From JBFHES01 sp041584015 (GTDB lineage: Bacteria; Bacteroidota; Bacteroidia; Bacteroidales; M50B96), in NCBI GenBank assembly GCA_041584015.1, contig JBFHES010000157.1, positions 1-11,217 on the forward strand: a stretch of 11,217 bases of DNA, in the 5' to 3' direction. Made by a program: the position numbers and the translations under genes. Under the pieces are notes generated by a model that was not told the DNA's origin, searched no databases, and was given only the letters and a program-made list of their open reading frames with translations. Below are positions 1 to 7,378 of the stretch, piece after piece. Positions within the stretch are counted from its first letter, which is position 1. Every line of letters begins with the position of its first letter.

Positions 1-3000
1 CGTCCAAATACCTGTACCAAACTGTGGTAGTTCAGCATTCAGCGCGGTAGTGGTGGTTATATTTGGTAAACCTAATTGATCATCACCAGCATTAGCCTGA
101 CTTGCCGGTGGAGAACATGGCGTATTTCCATCATCTTTAATACATCTTGCAGCCAGTGCATAATTAAAGAACAACGACTCTCTTTGTACCTGTTCAGTTG
201 TATCAACAATTACACGTTCAAATGCTGCACCAGAACTATACAGACTTGATGTCCAATAATGTCCAACGAACCATCTACCGGCATAATTGCCATAAGCCAT
301 GCTTCCCGAGAATCTCATATCCATAACAGAAGCAGGTCCTGATTTAAACTTAGTTCCAATTACTGTTCCTCTCCATCCAATAGAATCAGGATTATTAACA
401 GACTGGTCTAAAGAACTCTCTAACAAGTACCAATCATTATCAGTTGGAATGTGCCAACCTTCCGGACATAACCCCTGAGAGCCGTCGTAAGGCTCGTAAG
501 CCATTAATTCTTCCCAAGAATAAAGTGCACCATCCACATCACATATAGCAGGATCGTTATTGTAACAATATTTCTCCGGCCCAGCAGCCTGAGACATGGT
601 AACTGAGGAGTCGACCATAACACCATAGTTAAGGTTTTCGGTAAACCAACACTGACCATTAGTCATTAATGCGGTTTCATATTCTTTACCATTGTCGCGT
701 ACATCAATATAAACATCGCCACAAGTAAAGTTTGCCATTGGGTCGAAAATAGTAAAGCTAACCGTATCGCTTGACACATCGCAAGTAGTTGTAACCGACC
801 AAACCAAAGTATAGGTTCCGCCAACTTCACCTGTAAATTGTGATGTTTCGCTAGCTGCATCGGCAATGATTCCTGGAAGTGTGCTGTTTAATAAAGTCCA
901 CGCACCAATTCCATGACCAGCTTCAGGAGCTACAGCACTTAAATTAAATGAAGTACTATAAACAGGATCACTATAAGTGCCTGCATTTGCTTCTGATGGC
1001 ATAGGGAAACATGGAGTAGTAAGACTATCATCCTTAATACAACGAACTGAGAATCCATAAGCAGCATCATCAAGATCTCTACTTACTTGTCCTGTACCTT
1101 GTGATATGTAACGTCGCCAAACACTAGCACCGCCATTGGTTGAAGACCAATAATAACCCGCGGAATTTTGTCCATCAAATATTGGTGAAAGGTTTTGGTA
1201 ACCGCTATAAGTTAAACCTAAGGTTCCATTCACCATTTGCGTTCCTGCATCAGTTCCTCTAGGACCAGTGGCTAAAGAATCGCTTATTGTTGCATCAAGA
1301 TGACTTTCTAAAATGAACCACTCGTAATCGGTAGGAATGTGCCAACCAGTTGGGCATAAACCAGGAGCAGCTTCACCTGTTTGATACTTCATTGCTTCAG
1401 CCCAGCTATAGAGGCCACCATTTGTAGTACAATTAGCAGTATCGTTATCATAGCAATATCTCTCAGCAACTGTGTTATCAGTCATGGCTACATTACCGTC
1501 TATTCTCGAACCGACTCTAAGATTAGAGCTCATCCAACACTGATCACCAATTTGAACTGTACCGTATGAATTACCTTCTTCATCGATTATTGGCTGACCA
1601 CAGTTTGGATTAACAGGAGTAGTATCAACAAACATAATTTGAACGGTATCTACTGCGGTTCCACATGGCCCGCTAACAGTCCAGATTAATCTGTATAATT
1701 GACCGTAAGCACCTGAGAAACCTGCATCGAAAGCATCTGTTGCAGTAAAACTAAAATTAGTACCTGCATCCACAGTCCACTCGCCAGAAGCATTAACAGG
1801 CTCATCTGCTGTTAACACAGTTGCGTTTGCTCCAACTACTTCCTGATCGTCTCCGGCAAAGGCAACTGTAGGTGTTGGACATGGATTACCTTCGGCCTGA
1901 ATACAACGAACAGCTAAATGATAATCTGTTTTACTATGTGTTAGACGCCCCATACCGCTTCCACCAACAGTTGTAGGATACAACGTGCGGTTATAGGCTG
2001 ATAAGCCACTTGCTTCGGTACTTGTCCAGTAAGATCCAAATGTAGTCAGGTAATTAAAAGTTTGGTTCACTTTCTTCCAACCGGTAAATTGTAGGTTGAA
2101 ACCTGAGCTACCACCTTCCTGAAGAATTTGCCCGATCGAGTCACCTCTGTAACCTACCAATGCAGGATCGTTAATTGATGAATCGAGGAAACTTTCAAGG
2201 CTGTACCAATCGCCGTCTGAAGCCACTTTCCAACCTACTGGACAGATCCCATTATCAGTTGAGCCATAGTCCATAACTTCATTCCAAGAGTACAATCCAC
2301 CGCGGGTTTCACAGTTAAGTGAATCGCCCTGATAGCAATACTTTTCAATTGAGTCGTTATCGGTTTGTGCAACACTTGCACTGATCATTGAACCAATATT
2401 TAAGTTCTCGTTAAACCAACACTGACCATTACCCATATCAATTGTATTATAAGTTCTTTGGTCACGTGCATCAATAATTGATTCACCACAAACAAAGGTT
2501 GCTGTATCGAAGAAATTAATTTGAACACTATCAACACTTGAGATACCTGTACTTATTGTACATTCGTTAGTGATGGTCCAATACAATACGTAATCGATTC
2601 CAGCCTCGCCACTAAACACGGCATTCGGGATAGTATCATTACTAAAACCTCCTGATGCGATATTCACAGTCCAGGTTCCTGTTCCTTCTGTTGGCGTATT
2701 TGCTGCCAACTCAACAGTAGTTCCCATTATATTATTCTTGTCTTCTCCTGCATCAGCAATTGATGGTGGAGGATTACAAGGTTCAATTTCACTTTTCACA
2801 CAACGAACAGATGCATAGAAATAAGTCTTATTAATTTCGCCACGGTAAACACCATTTTGACTGCCTGATAATCTGCGCTGAACTGGGAAACCATTCGACC
2901 AATCAGATGAGGTCCAATAATAACTGGTACTTGAAGCATCAACAAACTGTCCTATTTGTGTATTATAATGTCCACCAAGAGTAAAATACAGATCGTTTGC

Positions 3001-5565
3001 CGCACCAACTAATTCACTAAAAATAGTTGTACCTCTCCATCCTGTTCCGAATGCATTAGGATCTGATGCTACAGATGTATCAAGATGCGTTTCTAATTCG
3101 TACCAATCTAAATCACCAGGAACACGCCATCCTACCGGACATAAACCTTGTGCAGGCTCACTTGCTGGATTGAGACCATAATTCATTAATTCATCCCAAC
3201 TATATAAACCACCATTTGTATTACAGTTATTGGTATCGTTGTTATAACAATACTTCTCGCCGATATCACCTGCTTGAACTGAAACAGTGTTTGAATTAAT
3301 CATTTGACCATAATTCAGGTTTGCACCCATCCAGCACTGATCCCCAACAACAACGGTTGGATAAACCTGCTGATCTCTTGTATCGGTAAATGGATATCCA
3401 CAAACAATATCGCCAACTTCTATCATGTGTACCTGAACTGTATCAACGGATGTTTGACAATCGTGAACAATGCTCCAAGTGATAACATAAGTTTCACCCT
3501 GCACACCATAGATAAATGTAGAGTCGTTGGTTGGAGTGCTAAGCGTACCACCATTACCTGAAATAATTTGCCAGATACCTACACCAATATTATTTACAGG
3601 AGCATTGGCATGAAGAATAGCTTCTGTACCAGTAACCACAACGCCTTCTTCAACAATATTGGCCTGTGTCATTAATATGGTATCATTATGACAGTTATTC
3701 AATGAATCAAGATAGTCTGAAGTACATGGATCATTATCATCACATGATGATAAAAGAACAGACACTGATGCTGTTGTATTCGGAGCACAAGGAGATGAAA
3801 CTGTCCAACGAAGAAAATAATCTACATTATACGATCCATAGAATGTTGCCTCAGGATCATACATATTGCTAAAACTACCAGGAAGAACCGGAGTTGGGGC
3901 ATTTGCCTGAGGAGAAGCTCCAACGACACTCCACATACCAGTTTCAAATGTTGTATCAACAGCAGTTGCCTGCAGCACAACAGTATCGCCATTAGCATAA
4001 ATATCTGTGCCGGCAAAAGCAGGTGTAACATCCTTTAATGGATGCGAACAAAGCCCGGTTGTGGCATCATAAATATCATCTGTACAAGGATCATTGTCAT
4101 CACAATTAAAGAAGTGAACCACCATGGTATCGGTTGAGCTACCGCACAAATCAGAACTCTCGATGTGCCAAACTAGCTCATACATTGTATTTACAGAACC
4201 AATAAATTCTGAATTTATTAAAAATGAATCGACCAATGCTCCATTAGTACCTGAAGCGATGGTCCAATAACCAAACTCGTTAGCTTGCGGTGCATTTGCA
4301 CTTAAAGCAACTACGGTATCGTTGTATATATTTAAAGTATCTGTAACGCTAGCCATTGTAACTGCAACGGGCACATGCGAGCAACTGTCTGTTCCTGCCA
4401 CATGACTGTCAATGGTACAAGGGTCGTTATCGTTGCAATCATAAAATTCCACTTCAACAGTGTCGGATTTTGTATAGCCACAATTGCTTATTACCCAAGC
4501 GAGTTTATAAACCGCATTTGTTTCACCTACAAATGAAGATGTATTACTTGTGAAATTAGTAAACATACCATTAGGCCCTGCTACTTTCTCCCACTTGCCT
4601 TCTCCTATTATTGGAACATTGGCATTTAATACAGTAGAATCACCATATACAAACTGATCTAATCCGGCAATAGCCTCATCCGGAAAAAGAATTTGATGAG
4701 AACATCCAGCAATTGGATCATAAAAATCCTCCGTACATTCATTACCATCATCACAATTAATAAAGTTAATAGCTACCCAATCGGAAGACACACCACAGTT
4801 ATTGGTAATCGACCACTCGAGTATATAATTTTGATTGTAAAAGCCTGTAAAGGTGGCGTTCGGACTTGACAAATCACTAAATGATCCACCCGGACCAGCA
4901 ATAATGCTCCATGCTCCTACACCATCAACAGGTGTATTTCCTAACAAATCTAATGAATTAGTTAGCAATACGGAGTCGGGTCCGGCATCAGCAGTTGTTG
5001 GAAACGGCTGACAAACCTCTTCGTTACAGAATTCCAGCCAGTTTGTTCCTGAATAGTAGTTCAGGCAGCCTGATGTAGAATTATAAACCAGATCGCCGCT
5101 ATTGGCTTGCATTGTATCTATAGCCAATTGATCATAATCGGGTACGCCGTTATAACCATCGCCACTCGATTGTGCGAATAACGCATATGGCACTGACAAC
5201 AACTGTGAGGTACCAACTGTCGTGTAGTTCGTTCCTCCAAGCAAATCAATACCTACTTGTATAAAATAAGCACCATTAGCCCAATCAATACCTGCAAAAC
5301 TACCGCTTAAAACCTGTCCATTACCAATCTCAAGATTAATCAAACCAAAGTCGTTAGTAGTAACCGTGTGCGATTCGGTATAAACCACCGTGCCAGCAAC
5401 ACTTCCCTGAAGGAGGGCTATTTCAACGCCAACCAATTGGTTTTGCAGAACAGCACCACTATTATCGCGGGCTACTGCCTGGTATTTAAATGCCGTTGGT
5501 GTCTGCGCAAAACCAAGAGCGAACAGACACAACATTATTGCGAATAATAAACTAATTCTTTTCAT
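1..5565 (-). CDS. Giant secreted modular protein with PKD/Ig-like and FISUMP domains (3' end outside window)
   Basis: The frame is open from the ATG at 5563-5565 to the window edge; I checked all in-frame triplets and found no stop, so at least 1855 residues are present and the C-terminus is missing. Residues 1-20 form a signal peptide (MKR, hydrophobic core, cleavage near FAQ). Residues 22-133 are a head domain common in large Bacteroidota exported proteins (YQAVARDNSG near the start, SQLLSVPYALFAQ at the end), followed by a short GDLVYNSTSGCLNYYSGTNW segment. Five PKD/Ig-like domains fill about 190-715. Four FISUMP domains (from C722, C1026, C1322 and C1615) alternate with further PKD-like domains, and another PKD-like domain starts at 1816. 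The start lies 20 bases after the stop of the T9SS-tagged gene upstream, behind an AT-only-type leader without a Shine-Dalgarno, so co-transcription is likely. Export is well supported. T9SS dependence is inferred because the C-terminus is not seen. Ligand and function are unknown. Confidence 0.93.
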   Translation of the reverse strand, partial: MKRISLLFAIMLCLFALGFAQTPTAFKYQAVARDNSGAVLQNQLVGVEIALLQGSVAGTVVYTESHTVTTNDFGLINLEIGNGQVLSGSFAGIDWANGAYFIQVGIDLLGGTNYTTVGTSQLLSVPYALFAQSSGDGYNGVPDYDQLAIDTMQANSGDLVYNSTSGCLNYYSGTNWLEFCNEEVCQPFPTTADAGPDSVLLTNSLDLLGNTPVDGVGAWSIIAGPGGSFSDLSSPNATFTGFYNQNYILEWSITNNCGVSSDWVAINFINCDDGNECTEDFYDPIAGCSHQILFPDEAIAGLDQFVYGDSTVLNANVPIIGEGKWEKVAGPNGMFTNFTSNTSSFVGETNAVYKLAWVISNCGYTKSDTVEVEFYDCNDNDPCTIDSHVAGTDSCSHVPVAVTMASVTDTLNIYNDTVVALSANAPQANEFGYWTIASGTNGALVDSFLINSEFIGSVNTMYELVWHIESSDLCGSSTDTMVVHFFNCDDNDPCTDDIYDATTGLCSHPLKDVTPAFAGTDIYANGDTVVLQATAVDTTFETGMWSVVGASPQANAPTPVLPGSFSNMYDPEATFYGSYNVDYFLRWTVSSPCAPNTTASVSVLLSSCDDNDPCTSDYLDSLNNCHNDTILMTQANIVEEGVVVTGTEAILHANAPVNNIGVGIWQIISGNGGTLSTPTNDSTFIYGVQGETYVITWSIVHDCQTSVDTVQVHMIEVGDIVCGYPFTDTRDQQVYPTVVVGDQCWMGANLNYGQMINSNTVSVQAGDIGEKYCYNNDTNNCNTNGGLYSWDELMNYGLNPASEPAQGLCPVGWRVPGDLDWYELETHLDTSVASDPNAFGTGWRGTTIFSELVGAANDLYFTLGGHYNTQIGQFVDASSTSYYWTSSDWSNGFPVQRRLSGSQNGVYRGEINKTYFYASVRCVKSEIEPCNPPPSIADAGEDKNNIMGTTVELAANTPTEGTGTWTVNIASGGFSNDTIPNAVFSGEAGIDYVLYWTITNECTISTGISSVDSVQINFFDTATFVCGESIIDARDQRTYNTIDMGNGQCWFNENLNIGSMISASVAQTDNDSIEKYCYQGDSLNCETRGGLYSWNEVMDYGSTDNGICPVGWKVASDGDWYSLESFLDSSINDPALVGYRGDSIGQILQEGGSSGFNLQFTGWKKVNQTFNYLTTFGSYWTSTEASGLSAYNRTLYPTTVGGSGMGRLTHSKTDYHLAVRCIQAEGNPCPTPTVAFAGDDQEVVGANATVLTADEPVNASGEWTVDAGTNFSFTATDAFDAGFSGAYGQLYRLIWTVSGPCGTAVDTVQIMFVDTTPVNPNCGQPIIDEEGNSYGTVQIGDQCWMSSNLRVGSRIDGNVAMTDNTVAERYCYDNDTANCTTNGGLYSWAEAMKYQTGEAAPGLCPTGWHIPTDYEWFILESHLDATISDSLATGPRGTDAGTQMVNGTLGLTYSGYQNLSPIFDGQNSAGYYWSSTNGGASVWRRYISQGTGQVSRDLDDAAYGFSVRCIKDDSLTTPCFPMPSEANAGTYSDPVYSTSFNLSAVAPEAGHGIGAWTLLNSTLPGIIADAASETSQFTGEVGGTYTLVWSVTTTCDVSSDTVSFTIFDPMANFTCGDVYIDVRDNGKEYETALMTNGQCWFTENLNYGVMVDSSVTMSQAAGPEKYCYNNDPAICDVDGALYSWEELMAYEPYDGSQGLCPEGWHIPTDNDWYLLESSLDQSVNNPDSIGWRGTVIGTKFKSGPASVMDMRFSGSMAYGNYAGRWFVGHYWTSSLYSSGAAFERVIVDTTEQVQRESLFFNYALAARCIKDDGNTPCSPPASQANAGDDQLGLPNITTTTALNAELPQFGTGIWT
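130..723 (-). repeat. FISUMP domain 4 of the giant protein
   Basis: Residues about 1615-1812. Landmarks are CGDVYIDVRDNGKEY, GQCWFTENLNYG, EKYCYNNDPAIC, GALYSWEELMAY, GLCPEGWHIPTDNDW, HYWTSS and AARCIKDD. It lies 293 residues after domain 3. A further PKD-like domain begins right after it (SQANAGDDQ, residue about 1822) and is cut by the window edge, so the alternating series probably continues. Confidence 0.88.
1030..1602 (-). repeat. FISUMP domain 3 of the giant protein
   Basis: Residues about 1322-1512. Landmarks are CGQPIIDEEGNSYG, GDQCWMSSNLRVG, ERYCYDNDTANC, GGLYSWAEAMKY, GLCPTGWHIPTDYEW, YYWSST and SVRCIKDD. The entry strand reads DEEGNSY in place of the D.RDQ..Y seen in domains 1 and 2, a common family variant. 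It lies 296 residues after domain 2, with one PKD-like domain between. Confidence 0.88.
1891..2490 (-). repeat. FISUMP domain 2 of the giant protein
   Basis: Residues about 1026-1225. Landmarks are CGESIIDARDQRTY, GQCWFNENLNIG, EKYCYQGDSLNC, GGLYSWNEVMDYG, GICPVGWKVASD, SYWTST and AVRCIQ. All six family cysteines are kept. Its first Cys lies 304 residues after that of domain 1. It is separated from domain 1 by one PKD-like domain (about 935-1020). Confidence 0.88.
2791..3405 (-). repeat. FISUMP domain 1 of the giant protein
   Basis: Residues about 721-925. It shows the full FISUMP (Fib_succ_major) signature: CGYPFTDTRDQQVY, GDQCWMGANLNYG, EKYCYNNDTNNC, GGLYSWDELMNY, GLCPVGWRVP, a DWYELETHLD helix, YYWTSS and the closing SVRCVK. 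The six cysteines usual in this family are present (CG, QCW, YCY, NC, LCP, RC). The family is common in Bacteroidota and Fibrobacter exported proteins; its biochemical role is not established. Confidence 0.88.
3421..4998 (-). repeat. Array of five PKD/Ig-like domains, four with Cys/Asp-rich linkers
   Basis: Protein-level repeats at residues about 190-715 of the giant protein. Each domain follows the pattern A-D/G-A-G-D near the start, G.W.I..G.GG in the middle, F.G....Y.L.W.I and a C..S.DTV strand at the end, typical of bacterial PKD/SprB-like beta-sandwich repeats. The first four end in a linker beginning CDDGNECT (residue 271), CNDNDPCT (377), CDDNDPCT (488) and CDDNDPCT (608), each with a third Cys about 10-12 residues later, usually as CSH. 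Linker spacing is 106, 111 and 120 residues. The fifth domain (636-715) has no linker and runs straight into the first FISUMP domain. The acidic side chains could bind calcium and the cysteines could form disulfides; both are inferences. Confidence 0.75.
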
Positions 5566-5585
5566 ATTATATATATTATATGTTT

Positions 5586-6968
5586 CTATTTTACGATGGT
5601 CATGTAGTTAGTAACTGTAGCGCTCTTTGTTGATACCCGATAAAGGAATGTACCTGAATTGTACTTTGCCGTTCTGAATATCAATTTATTTGTTCCGCTA
5701 CTAAATTCTCTTGATGCCAATACATCGGTTACCATGCCTAACATGTTCAGCACTTCCACTTTCACATCAGCTGTTTCTGGAAGATAGAACTCTATTACCG
5801 TTTGATCTTTAAAAGGATTCGGATAGTTTCTACAGGTTAACATTTCTGTGATTGAACTAAATATGTTTGTGTGCTTGATATTTCCTGCAATGGCAATTTC
5901 GTTAATTCCATAAAGGCCATCGCCAACATCCCATGATTCAATTGCAAGTAACTCTTCTTTGCCAGACAAGTAATGATAGTGTTTAACAACAAAAGCTTCG
6001 TCGCTATTTAAATAATCATCCTTATTACTCCAGTCATCAGCACCCCAGATTGGGATGGCCATCATGCTTCCGTTAAAAACAGCTGCACCAACCATAATGC
6101 CCTGTTGATTATAAATAGCAAGTTCATCACCTATTTCTGGCAGCACATCAAAGGCAGTTACCGGTAACCCGACTGTCATGTTATTGCTGGTATATTTTAT
6201 TGGTCGGTAAAAGCGTGTTTCAGCAATTTGCAAACCGCTTGTTTTAACCAATGCAGCATTGGCAGGGTACACCAATGTTTCCGGATTAAACAAGTTAATT
6301 TGATAACCTTTCCCTGGCAACATATCGCCAATAAGGTTTAAGCTGTACTGTGGCCAGTATACCTGCCCCATTTCATTTTTAACTATTTTGATGCTCGACA
6401 AAATAGGGCTTGTCATAAGCTCTACATCAGCCGGTGTTTGTCTAAGATAACCAATCAGGCTCCAACCTTGCGGCATAATCAAAGGTGTTATCTCCGGGGT
6501 TATTTGCGAGCCAAAAATTTCAAGCACCGTTGCCTGAGCTGCGTTAATTTGATAACCTTCACCTTTAATTATTTCGCCAATTGTATTAACGCCATAAATT
6601 GGCCAATAGATTAAACCAAGGCCATTTTTAACAATTACTACATCGTTAACAATCTGGGAAAGCACCACAGGTATACTATCAACGCCCGGATCGATGTATG
6701 TGGAAAACATACTCCAACCACTTGGGATATTGATTACCTGACTAACAACAAATGGGGCGTTCCAGCTTTGCTGAAATCCCTGATTCATAATAACGTTCTG
6801 GTTCTGCACGGTTTCAGTTATGCCTTCACCTAAACTCCAACTTAAACTTCCACCACCATAAGTATAATGGTCTCCTGAACTGGAAATTAAATCGGGAGAA
6901 AGTGTTTGAGCACTTACACCGATGGTACATAATAACAGCACCATACCAGTGAGCATAGATATTTTCAT
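5586..6968 (-). CDS. Secreted protein with duplicated GWS module and T9SS C-terminal sorting domain
   Basis: A complete 460-residue protein. Residues 1-20 are a signal peptide (cleavage near VSA-QT). Residues 21-70 carry the segment S.GGG.LSWSLGEGITETV....MNQGFQQ that often opens T9SS cargo proteins. Residues 81-142 and 165-224 are two copies of a module running from GWS to GYQIN. Residues 245-365 form an unrecognised, probably beta-rich region (GDELAIYNQQGIMVGAAVF, DEAFVVKHY). Residues about 378-460 are a type A sorting domain: CRNYPNPF, then VLNMLG, then GTFLYRV, ending in K. By family knowledge it is exported through Sec, then T9SS, and either attached to the surface or released. No catalytic motif is visible. 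The ATG at 6966-6968 is chosen because it directly precedes the signal peptide. The stop (TAG) is 20 bases before the next gene, suggesting an operon. The specific role is unknown. Confidence 0.93.
   Translation of the reverse strand: MKISMLTGMVLLLCTIGVSAQTLSPDLISSSGDHYTYGGGSLSWSLGEGITETVQNQNVIMNQGFQQSWNAPFVVSQVINIPSGWSMFSTYIDPGVDSIPVVLSQIVNDVVIVKNGLGLIYWPIYGVNTIGEIIKGEGYQINAAQATVLEIFGSQITPEITPLIMPQGWSLIGYLRQTPADVELMTSPILSSIKIVKNEMGQVYWPQYSLNLIGDMLPGKGYQINLFNPETLVYPANAALVKTSGLQIAETRFYRPIKYTSNNMTVGLPVTAFDVLPEIGDELAIYNQQGIMVGAAVFNGSMMAIPIWGADDWSNKDDYLNSDEAFVVKHYHYLSGKEELLAIESWDVGDGLYGINEIAIAGNIKHTNIFSSITEMLTCRNYPNPFKDQTVIEFYLPETADVKVEVLNMLGMVTDVLASREFSSGTNKLIFRTAKYNSGTFLYRVSTKSATVTNYMTIVK
5589..5837 (-). 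other. Type A T9SS C-terminal sorting domain
   Basis: Residues 378-460 of the upstream secreted protein. It shows the usual Por_Secre_tail order: NYPNPF (381-386), a VIEFYLPE strand, VKVEVLNMLG, a basic/aliphatic stretch, GTFLYRV (439-445) and a short lysine-ended tail. In the family this domain is recognised by the type IX translocon and removed or exchanged on the cell surface. Confidence 0.9.
6297..6728 (-). repeat. Two tandem GWS...GYQIN modules inside the T9SS-tagged protein
   Basis: Copy 1 is residues 81-142 (nt 6543-6728) and copy 2 is residues 165-224 (nt 6297-6476). Shared landmarks in the same order are GWS (84, 168), IVKN (112, 195), a YWP.Y core (121, 204), a G-[ED]-[IM]-[IL] step (131, 214) and G-[EK]-GYQIN at the end. 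The unit spacing is about 84 residues. This is an internal duplication visible in the protein. The DNA copies have diverged. Confidence 0.8.
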
Positions 6969-7045
6969 TGTATTAATTTTAGCTATTGTCTAATTAAACA
7001 TTCACTTCTATGTATAAAACGAGAAAAAGTTACGTTAAAAATGAC

Positions 7046-7078
7046 CAATCGTACATATTGTTTGATGAATGACACCAA
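7046..7078 (-). promoter_or_regulatory. Possible promoter of the secreted-protein operon
   Basis: Read on the minus strand, TACGATTG (7046-7053) differs from the Bacteroidota -7 consensus TAnnTTTG at one base, and a TTG lies at 7076-7078, about 22 bases upstream. This would start transcription about 70 bases before the ATG at 6968. The match is weak and other AT-rich spots could serve. Confidence 0.3.
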
Positions 7079-7158
7079 GGCAACCACCAATAATTACTGC
7101 TTCCTCTCATTTGCTTCAGCAAGTTAAAGGATTTCTTGCTATTTTTGTTTTCTCGAAA

Positions 7159-7181
7159 TTGTTAATTTATAGAATTAACAA
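7159..7181. repeat. Perfect 9-bp inverted repeat, operator-like
   Basis: TTGTTAATT (7159-7167) and AATTAACAA (7173-7181) are exact reverse complements around a 5-base centre. The element sits between two divergent transcription units. It could be a dimeric regulator site or a weak AT-rich hairpin. The sequence is AT-rich, so a chance origin is possible. Confidence 0.45.
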
Positions 7182-7278
7182 AGTCAATCTTATAATCGCA
7201 ATAGAGCCTCGGTTTTAGAAGCTTTATTTATCGTTACTACCTGACTATTTGGTTATGAGAAAATTATTTACTCATAAT

Positions 7279-7310
7279 GTTTTTCTATTTATAAAATAGT
7301 TGTATTTTTG
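7279..7310 (+). promoter_or_regulatory. Promoter of the rplM operon (upstream box)
   Basis: TATTTTTG at 7303-7310 is a perfect match to the Bacteroidota -7 element TAnnTTTG. A T-rich TGTTTTTC at 7279-7286 could be a poor -33 element at about the expected distance. Transcription would start near 7317, giving a leader of about 60 bases before the GTG start of rplM. Confidence 0.6.
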
Positions 7311-7342
7311 CGATCCATAAAATTTAGGAGATTTTATTAGGG

Positions 7343-7350
7343 TATTTTTG
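7343..7350 (+). promoter_or_regulatory. Second TATTTTTG box before rplM
   Basis: A second perfect TAnnTTTG match lies exactly 40 bases downstream of the first. If used, the transcript would begin about 19 bases before the rplM start codon. I see no clear -33 element for it, so it may be a duplicated but inactive copy. Confidence 0.4.
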
Positions 7351-7364
7351 TAATAATTAAAAAC

Positions 7365-7378
7365 TTAGGAATCAAGTG
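7365..7378 (+). promoter_or_regulatory. Ribosome binding site and GTG start of rplM
   Basis: TTAGGA at 7365-7370 ends five bases before the GTG at 7376-7378. The purine-rich AGGA is notable in a group that rarely uses Shine-Dalgarno pairing, and it supports the GTG. The frame has no ATG between the upstream in-frame stop (TAA at 7358-7360) and this GTG, and the resulting N-terminus (MEAISYKT) matches the usual Bacteroidota L13 start. Confidence 0.65.

Larger units (their letters stand above)
6969..7375. other. Divergent intergenic region between the secreted-protein genes and rplM
   Basis: This 407-base AT-rich stretch has no credible coding sequence. It holds a possible minus-strand promoter (about 7046-7078), a perfect 9-bp inverted repeat (7159-7181), an isolated TATTTTTG at 7140-7147 with no well-spaced -33 element, and two TATTTTTG boxes closer to rplM. 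I see no RNA gene or terminator in it. Confidence 0.7.

Noticed and set aside
666..866. Minus-strand open frames in another phase at 666-866 and 3822-4031
   Set aside because: They overlap FISUMP and PKD-like coding sequence in a different frame. The main frame has conserved family motifs throughout and these do not.
1..3420. FISUMP domains as targets of a diversity-generating retroelement
   Set aside because: Variable C-terminal segments invite the idea, but no reverse transcriptase, template repeat or near-identical repeat copy is present in this window.
3304..3872. Open frames on the plus strand (3304-3561 and 3666-3872, also 1381-1569) that could be antisense genes
   Set aside because: They lie opposite the continuous reading frame of the giant protein, their translations resemble no family, and no promoter or start context supports them.
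1..4998. Regularly spaced similar DNA segments that might suggest a CRISPR array or an insertion element
   Set aside because: The repetition is at the protein level (FISUMP and PKD-like domains with diverged DNA). There are no identical short repeats with unique spacers and no terminal inverted repeats or transposase.
7140..7147. A third perfect TATTTTTG as an additional promoter
   Set aside because: The nearest TTTG (7110-7113) is 26 bases away, longer than the usual spacer, and no gene or RNA is seen directly downstream. In such AT-rich DNA the box can occur by chance.
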